Under the pieces are notes generated by a model. The model made no database searches. It was given only the letters and a program-made list of their open reading frames with translations, and had not been told where the DNA came from. Source: HGM13634 sp045537285 (GTDB taxonomy: Bacteria; Bacillota; Clostridia; TANB77; CAG-508). From it: DNA of 11,682 nt. Position numbers and translations under genes: made by a program. The DNA lies in the NCBI GenBank assembly GCA_045537285.1, contig JAZSPC010000001.1:1-11682 (forward strand). Direction: 5' to 3'. This document shows, piece by piece, positions 5,213-9,284 of this stretch; positions within the stretch are counted from its first letter, which is position 1, and each line of letters opens with the position of its first letter.

Positions 5213-6037
5213 TTAAATAAATTTTTGATATATTTCATTCTTTTTTACATTTCTATCTTTTGCAATTTTCTTTATAATTTCATTTTTATTCAGTCCTTGT
5301 TTTGAATAAAGATTATAGTGTTCTTCTAATGATAAATTATTTAAAAAATCTAAACTATTTGTTTCTAAAATATTAGATTTCTCTATTAAAATTACAAATT
5401 CACCTTTTGGATTATCTATTTTTTCTAATAACTTACTAGCTGTTCCAGATATAAACTCTTCATGAATTTTAGTAAGTTCTCTTGCTAAAACTATTTTTCT
5501 ATTTTCAGTAATTTGCTCTAAATCTTTTAGAGTAGAAAGTAATTTGTGTGGAGCCTCATATAAAATGACAGTAGAATTTGCACTTTTAATCTTTTCTAAT
5601 TGTTCTTTTCTATTTTTTTTATTTAATGGTAGAAAACCTAAAAAAGTAAATTCTGCTGTATCTAAGCCAGAGCAAATTAATGCATTTACAAAAGCACATG
5701 CACCCGGTATTGGAACTATTTTTATATTATTTTCTATTGCTTGTTTTACAATTTCTTCACCTGGGTCTGATATTCCGGGAGTTCCTGCATCTGTAATTAA
5801 TGCAATATTTTTATCATCTTTTAACTTTTCTATTAAATTTTCTGTTTTGATATCTTCATTATGTCTGTGATAACTAATTAAAGGCTTAGAAATTTCTAAG
5901 TGATTTAATAATTTTAAAGAATGTCTTGTGTCTTCTGCTGCAATATAATTTACTTCTTTTAAAACATTAATTGCACGCAATGTTATATCATCTAAATTTC
6001 CGATAGGTGTTGCAACTAAATATAAAATTCCTGACAT
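5213..6037 (-). CDS. rsmI: 16S rRNA (cytidine-1402-2'-O)-methyltransferase RsmI
   Basis: 274 residues, about the usual length. It is a tetrapyrrole-methylase-fold (SPOUT-unrelated) enzyme that uses S-adenosylmethionine to methylate the ribose of C1402 in the ribosomal P site. Motifs: YLVATPIGNLDDITLRA (about 6-22), AAEDTR (33-38), LITDAGTPGISDPGEE (about 80-95) and PIPGACAFVNAL (about 108-119). The last 45 residues, with LSLEEHYNLYSKQGLNKNEI, form the small helical C-terminal domain. Its ribosome binding site AAGGAG lies inside the end of the upstream trmN6 gene, 2 nt separating the two reading frames, so the pair is translationally linked. Convergence with abrB matches Bacillus subtilis yabC/abrB. 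Very confident. Confidence 0.96.
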   Translation of the reverse strand: MSGILYLVATPIGNLDDITLRAINVLKEVNYIAAEDTRHSLKLLNHLEISKPLISYHRHNEDIKTENLIEKLKDDKNIALITDAGTPGISDPGEEIVKQAIENNIKIVPIPGACAFVNALICSGLDTAEFTFLGFLPLNKKNRKEQLEKIKSANSTVILYEAPHKLLSTLKDLEQITENRKIVLARELTKIHEEFISGTASKLLEKIDNPKGEFVILIEKSNILETNSLDFLNNLSLEEHYNLYSKQGLNKNEIIKKIAKDRNVKKNEIYQKFI

Positions 6038-6039
6038 TG

Positions 6040-6786
6040 TTATTCTCCTTTTCCATAAATTTTAAAAATTTCATCTGTATATGAACCATCTTTATTATAT
6101 ATTATCAAAGGCTCTTCAATGTTTAAAAATGATTTTGCATTTTTTGTAGCTTTTACTAAAATAAGTTTAGGCTTGCTATCTATATATGATTGAACCATTC
6201 TTAATTTTTTAGGTTCTAAATTATACTTTTTTAGTAAATAAAATAAATCTGAAAGTCTTTCTGGTCTATGAACCATATAAATATTTCCGTTGTTTCTTAA
6301 AAGTTTAGAAGAAACACTTATAAAATCTTCTAAATTTGCAGTAATTTCATGTCTTGAAATTAATTTTGTTTCAGCCTCATTTTTAAGACCAGAATTATCT
6401 TTTTTATATGGTGGATTTGATACAATTGCATCAAAAGAATTTTCTTCCCAAATATTATTTAAATCTTTAATATTTGAATTAATAATTTCAAACTTATCTT
6501 CTAAATTGTTTAATTTAATGCTACGAGATGCCATATCACATACATCTTTTTGAATATCAACTCCATATATTTTTGAAAGATTAGTTTTTGTGCAAAGTAA
6601 AGTTCCAATAATTCCTGTACCAGTTCCTAGATCTAAAACTTTTGAATTGTTACGAATATCTTTTGCAAAATCAGAAAGTAAAACAGCGTCTATTCCAAAA
6701 CAAAATCCATCTTTATCTTGAATTATTTTTAAATTATTTAATTGTAAATCATCGATTCTTTCATTATCTTTTAAAATTACTTCCAT
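6040..6786 (-). CDS. trmN6: tRNA1(Val) (adenine-37-N6)-methyltransferase family protein (YabB/TrmN6)
   Basis: 248 residues, typical of the family. It is a class I SAM-dependent methyltransferase: motif I VLDLGTGTGIIG (residues 50-61) binds SAM, an acidic residue follows in IYGVDIQ (about 73-79), and the N6-adenine signature NPPY is at 124-127. The N-terminal FCFGIDAVLLSDF (about 28-40) is also characteristic of TrmN6/YabB proteins. Escherichia coli YfiC methylates A37 of tRNA1(Val); the exact target in Firmicutes is less well established, so the substrate is inferred. The ATG follows AAGGGA. It is the first gene of a two-gene unit with rsmI and has a consensus-like promoter. In Bacillus subtilis yabB also lies next to rsmI and abrB. 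Confidence 0.88.
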   Translation of the reverse strand: MEVILKDNERIDDLQLNNLKIIQDKDGFCFGIDAVLLSDFAKDIRNNSKVLDLGTGTGIIGTLLCTKTNLSKIYGVDIQKDVCDMASRSIKLNNLEDKFEIINSNIKDLNNIWEENSFDAIVSNPPYKKDNSGLKNEAETKLISRHEITANLEDFISVSSKLLRNNGNIYMVHRPERLSDLFYLLKKYNLEPKKLRMVQSYIDSKPKLILVKATKNAKSFLNIEEPLIIYNKDGSYTDEIFKIYGKGE

Positions 6787-6815
6787 ACGTGTTCCCTTTA
6801 TTAAAAACTATACAT

Positions 6816-6844
6816 ATTATATACTAAATGTTTGGAAAAAGCAA
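6816..6844 (-). promoter_or_regulatory. Sigma-A promoter of trmN6-rsmI
   Basis: On the minus strand TTGCTT (6839-6844), a 17-nt spacer and TATAAT (6816-6821). It gives a leader of about 25 nt before the trmN6 start. Confidence 0.7.
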
Positions 6845-6861
6845 TGTTGGGAGATGATAGC

Positions 6862-7035
6862 GTGATTGAACCATATAAAATTAATTATTTAGAATTAGAT
6901 AGAGGAGAAAAAAAGAAAAATAAATTTTTGATAAAAAAAGATAATACTTTAAAATCTTTAAAAGAAATAGAATTTTTTTTATGTAATTGGAAAAGAGTTG
7001 TTAAAGGAATAAAGTTATATAAAATATTAAAATAA
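6862..7035 (+). CDS. Small basic protein of unknown function (57 aa)
   Basis: An open frame runs to TAA at 7033-7035. The GTG at 6862 is chosen because GGGAG (6849-6853) sits 8 nt upstream; the ATG at 6844 and TTG at 6832 have no convincing site. The 57-residue product is very rich in Lys and has no membrane segment or known motif: a short N-terminal strand region (EPYKINYLELD), a Lys-rich stretch, then a likely helix (TLKSLKEIEFFL) and a basic tail with one Trp and one Cys. I do not recognise a family. It is divergent from trmN6 and ends in a hairpin shared with the convergent GerMN gene. The ribosome binding site and the terminator right after the stop favour a real gene, but a chance frame cannot be excluded. 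Confidence 0.5.
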   Translation: MIEPYKINYLELDRGEKKKNKFLIKKDNTLKSLKEIEFFLCNWKRVVKGIKLYKILK

Positions 7036-7058
7036 AAAAGAGCATTTTCAGCTCTTTT
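7036..7058. terminator. Bidirectional terminator between the 57-aa gene and the GerMN gene
   Basis: AAAAGAGC (7036-7043) pairs with GCTCTTTT (7051-7058) around a 7-nt loop. It starts immediately after the plus-strand stop, and the stem overlaps the stop codon of the minus-strand gene. On the minus strand it is followed by a T run. Confidence 0.8.
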
Positions 7059-7623
7059 AATCATTCTTAACAAAAACATCTTTAAAAGACATAGCATTAT
7101 CATTAAAAGTTTTGTTTTCTTCACCATTAATTAATATTTTAATACCGCTTACTTCATTTAGTTCAGTAAGTGTATTTACAATGGAATAAACAGCCATACT
7201 TTCCTCAGTAATGCCAGACGGAGCATTATCTACAAATTCTTTTGACAAATCTACATATACGGTATTTCCTTTTAATGAACATGAATTAACTTTTGTTCCT
7301 TCTGGAATGGCACTTTCTAATTTTTCACTTTCAGGACCTGAAATTAACATATTAATTAAATATGTATATGGGTCTTGATATAATTCTTTTACATCAATAG
7401 CTTTTGCTTCTGCTATTAAAGAATTGGTTTCGATGTTTTTGAAATATAAAGAGATAATAGTTTTTCTTATTTCATCATCTGAGAACTCTTGCGCAGGAGT
7501 ATATTCTGCAAGTTGGTTTAATGTATTGACAGAATTATCTGGTTTAAAGAAAAATAAAATTCCTAAAATTAATAAAATAATGGCTAAAACAATAATAAAA
7601 TATAAAAGTTTTTTGTTTTTCAT
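7057..7623 (-). CDS. GerMN-domain sporulation/germination protein
   Basis: 188 residues. A basic start and hydrophobic segment (about residues 6-26) anchor the protein in the membrane; there is no lipobox Cys, unlike GerM lipoproteins. A linker leads to one GerMN domain (about 55-175) with the hallmarks YLINMLISGPESEKLESAIPEG (split around 88-109), NTVYVDLSKEF (about 120-130), the helix VYSIVNTLTELNEVSGIKILINGEE (split around 145-169) and a short tail. GerMN domains occur in GerM, which is needed for normal sporulation and germination and helps the SpoIIIA-SpoIIQ channel. Bacillus GerM has two such domains; this protein has one, so it is a GerMN-family member and not a certain GerM orthologue. 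GGAGG precedes the ATG by about 8 nt. No clear promoter was seen. Confidence 0.85.
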   Translation of the reverse strand: MKNKKLLYFIIVLAIILLILGILFFFKPDNSVNTLNQLAEYTPAQEFSDDEIRKTIISLYFKNIETNSLIAEAKAIDVKELYQDPYTYLINMLISGPESEKLESAIPEGTKVNSCSLKGNTVYVDLSKEFVDNAPSGITEESMAVYSIVNTLTELNEVSGIKILINGEENKTFNDNAMSFKDVFVKND

Positions 7624-7703
7624 AGTAAAACCTCCAAAATAAATTTGTTTAATAATATTAAAGACAAGTTTATTTTAGAACTAATTAATTTCATAAATAA
7701 AAA

Positions 7704-7727
7704 AGAATGAGAAATAATTCTCATTCT
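7704..7727 (-). terminator. Intrinsic terminator of the E2-like acyltransferase gene
   Basis: AGAATGAGAA (7704-7713) pairs with TTCTCATTCT (7718-7727) around an ATAA loop. On the minus strand it is followed by a T6-7 run. It begins 8 nt past the stop of the gene at 7736. Confidence 0.85.
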
Positions 7728-7735
7728 AAAAATTT

Positions 7736-8587
7736 TTATTCAACATCTTCAACTTTTTCGATATTTTCTTCTAAAAGTTCAGGCTTTTTCAAGTATCTAT
7801 TAAACATTTTTACACAATTTGCAAAATAGTAACCGTCACAAATTCTTTCATCACAAACAAATGCTAATGAAATACATTTTTCTTCTTTTATAGTTTCATC
7901 ATCATAAATGAATCCTTTTTTCTTTTTACCCATTGCTAAGAATAATCCTGTTGTTCCAAAATTATATAAATGATGGAAAATTGCATCAATTCCAAGTGAA
8001 GCAACATTAGTTAAAAATGCACTTGTGTGGAATGGGCTTGCCTTTATTATAAATTTAGGAAGCATTCCATGGTTATCTAAAAACATTATAAAACTAACTA
8101 TGATTTTTAAAAGAAAATTTGGAATTAAAGATAATGCAGTAGCTAATATATCTGTATCATTTTCTGTATTAGTGTCTTTGTTTTCTTCAATAGTCTTATC
8201 TAATATTTCCTTTACTTCAAAAATATTTTCAGTCCCTTTAAAAGGTATTTTTAAAGTAGTTTCTTCTCCATCATCAGTTAAATTTTTCTTTATTGCAAGT
8301 GAAATTTCAATATCTTTTCTTGCATAAGTTTGACAATTCATAATAAATCTATTAAGCTGTGGTCTTTGAGCAATAAGTCTAACCATAGCAGCATAAATGA
8401 TATTCATATATGAAATTTTAATTCCTTCTTCTGCCTTTTTTGCGATATATTCATCCATACCACTTATTGGCATATCATAACTATAATAAACTTGTGAATC
8501 CGCTCTTGTTCTCATTACCTGAGGGATAATCTTAAAAATAGGTGGAATACTTTTAATTTTTCTTCCATCTGATCTAAATCCAAACAT
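7736..8587 (-). CDS. Stand-alone 2-oxoacid dehydrogenase E2-like acyltransferase-fold protein, altered active site
   Basis: 283 residues from the ATG at 8587. A longer frame reaches 8617, but GGAGG at 8598-8602 favours the inner ATG (10 nt spacing). The protein has no lipoyl or subunit-binding domain and corresponds to the catalytic domain of the chloramphenicol acetyltransferase/E2 fold. Supporting stretches are ISYMNIIYAAMVRLIAQRPQLNRF (split around 62-85), SPFHTSAFLTNVASLGIDAIFHHL (split around 182-205) and the final DERICDG (246-252). The last aligns with the catalytic 'DHRxxDG' of E2 enzymes, but the His is Glu247. A middle stretch (about 149-170) is hydrophobic. The usual acyl-transfer mechanism needs that His, so the reaction is uncertain. 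The gene is monocistronic, with its own promoter and terminator. Fold assignment is fairly sure; function is unknown. Confidence 0.8.
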   Translation of the reverse strand: MFGFRSDGRKIKSIPPIFKIIPQVMRTRADSQVYYSYDMPISGMDEYIAKKAEEGIKISYMNIIYAAMVRLIAQRPQLNRFIMNCQTYARKDIEISLAIKKNLTDDGEETTLKIPFKGTENIFEVKEILDKTIEENKDTNTENDTDILATALSLIPNFLLKIIVSFIMFLDNHGMLPKFIIKASPFHTSAFLTNVASLGIDAIFHHLYNFGTTGLFLAMGKKKKGFIYDDETIKEEKCISLAFVCDERICDGYYFANCVKMFNRYLKKPELLEENIEKVEDVE

Positions 8588-8619
8588 AAATAAACATCCT
8601 CCAATTATTTTGTACAACT

Positions 8620-8648
8620 ATTATACATTAAAAGGAGACAAATTTCAA
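8620..8648 (-). promoter_or_regulatory. Sigma-A promoter of the E2-like acyltransferase gene
   Basis: On the minus strand TTGAAA (8643-8648), a 17-nt spacer and a perfect TATAAT (8620-8625). Confidence 0.8.
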
Positions 8649-8695
8649 CAAAAAAATATTTTTTGACCGAGTGGTAGGTGTTAAAAATAAAAAAT

Positions 8696-8716
8696 AGCAA
8701 GCCTTTATAGCTTGCT
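8696..8716 (-). terminator. Intrinsic terminator of the tRNA-fMet gene
   Basis: AGCAAGC (8696-8702) pairs with GCTTGCT (8710-8716) around a 7-nt loop. On the minus strand a T-rich tract (ATTTTTTATTTTT) follows. It lies 6 nt past the tRNA 3' end. Confidence 0.85.
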
Positions 8717-8722
8717 GTAATT

Positions 8723-8798
8723 TGGTTGCGGGGGGAGGACTCGAACCTCCGACCTTCGGGTTATGAGCCCGACGAGCTGCCAACTGCTCCACCCCGCG
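8723..8798 (-). tRNA. Initiator tRNA-fMet (anticodon CAU), CCA encoded
   Basis: 76 nt on the minus strand including the encoded CCA (8723-8725). The cloverleaf is complete: acceptor CGCGGGG/CCCCGCA, D arm GAGC/GCUC, anticodon stem UCGGG/CCCGA with loop CUCAUAA (anticodon at 8763-8765), and T arm GGAGG-UUCGAGU-CCUCC. Two features mark it as the initiator rather than elongator Met or tRNA-Ile2: the unpaired C1-A72 at the acceptor end, and three consecutive G-C pairs at the base of the anticodon loop. It would be charged with Met, formylated and used by IF2 at the P site. It is a single-gene unit with its own promoter and terminator, divergent from rpoB. Confidence 0.97.
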
Positions 8799-8815
8799 AT
8801 GTATGAACGAACTTA

Positions 8816-8844
8816 ATTATAGTACGAAAAAATAAAAATGTCAA
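8816..8844 (-). promoter_or_regulatory. Consensus sigma-A promoter of the tRNA-fMet gene
   Basis: On the minus strand a perfect TTGACA (8839-8844), a 17-nt spacer and a perfect TATAAT (8816-8821), as expected for a stable RNA gene. Transcription should begin close to the mature 5' end at 8798. Confidence 0.9.
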
Positions 8845-8870
8845 CCCTTTTTTATTCATTATATTCAACT

Positions 8871-8898
8871 TTTACAAAAAATATTCTCAAAATATAAT
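8871..8898 (+). promoter_or_regulatory. Possible upstream (second) promoter of rpoB
   Basis: TTTACA (8871-8876), a 16-nt spacer and TATAAT (8893-8898), about 90 bp before the main rpoB promoter. In DNA this AT-rich a chance match is quite possible. Confidence 0.35.
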
Positions 8899-8960
8899 TT
8901 TAAATTTTCACTAAACCTTACGGAAATCAGAAAATTAATTAAAAAATTGCTAAAAAAGTA

Positions 8961-8989
8961 TTGACAAGCTTTAATAAAAATAATATAAT
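8961..8989 (+). promoter_or_regulatory. Consensus sigma-A promoter of rpoB
   Basis: A perfect TTGACA (8961-8966), a 17-nt spacer and a perfect TATAAT (8984-8989). The predicted start near 8996 leaves an untranslated leader of about 290 nt. Confidence 0.88.
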
Positions 8990-8995
8990 ATTTCT

Positions 8996-9284
8996 ATTGT
9001 AAAAGAGAAGGGTGATTAAGATTAAAAAACTAGTTGCGCAAAAAGTTTTTTAAGAATAGATATATAATCTAGAGTAAGTTGATAAAAAAGAGAGTTTATC
9101 AGCCTGCTTTTTTGTTGCCTTTTAAAAGTTAATATAAAAGAGGAATTAATTGCAAGAAAGTGTATGTAGCCTTACGGGAAGAAAGGCAGGGCCCAAAAGA
9201 CTATTTAAATACCTTGTAATATAAGAAGGACTTTTATATAGCAAACTCTACCTGCTAATATTTTATAAACAGGGAGTGATTAGT
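8996..9284 (+). promoter_or_regulatory. Long structured leader of rpoB (candidate cis-regulatory RNA)
   Basis: About 290 nt without a convincing gene. Visible pairings: an attenuator-like hairpin (9078-9086 with 9095-9103, T6 at 9108-9113); a GCCTT/AAGGC hairpin (9169-9173 with 9183-9187); a long hairpin (9201-9209 with 9233-9241, one mismatch, extended by 9212-9215 with 9226-9229); and a hairpin that hides the rpoB ribosome binding site (ACTC 9245-9248 and CCTG 9251-9254 with CAGGGAGT 9270-9277). CCTGC (9103-9107), GCAGG (9186-9190), CCTGC (9251-9255) and CAGG (9270-9273) can pair in competing ways. I do not match it to a known RNA family with certainty. The pairings are read by eye and not computed. 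Confidence 0.5.
9078..9113 (+). terminator. Possible attenuator hairpin in the rpoB leader
   Basis: GTTGATAAA (9078-9086) pairs with TTTATCAGC (9095-9103), 9 bp with one G-T pair and an 8-nt loop. A T6 tract begins 4 nt after the stem. The gap and the low GC content make it weaker than the other terminators here; it may be leaky or conditional. Confidence 0.35.

Noticed and set aside
8665..8680. GACCGAGTGGTAGGTG resembles the D arm of a Ser or Leu tRNA
   Set aside because: No acceptor, anticodon or T-arm sequence flanks it. The match is 16 nt only, and it lies just upstream of a promoter, so it is more likely chance or a regulator site than a tRNA remnant.
9012..9053. GTG-started 13-codon frame early in the rpoB leader
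   Set aside because: The purine-rich GAAGG is directly against the GTG, leaving no spacing. It is more likely part of the leader RNA than a translated peptide.
9079..9132. A 17-codon TTG-started leader peptide frame in the rpoB leader
   Set aside because: No adequate ribosome binding site, and the frame runs through the attenuator-like hairpin. No amino-acid bias suggests a classic attenuation peptide.
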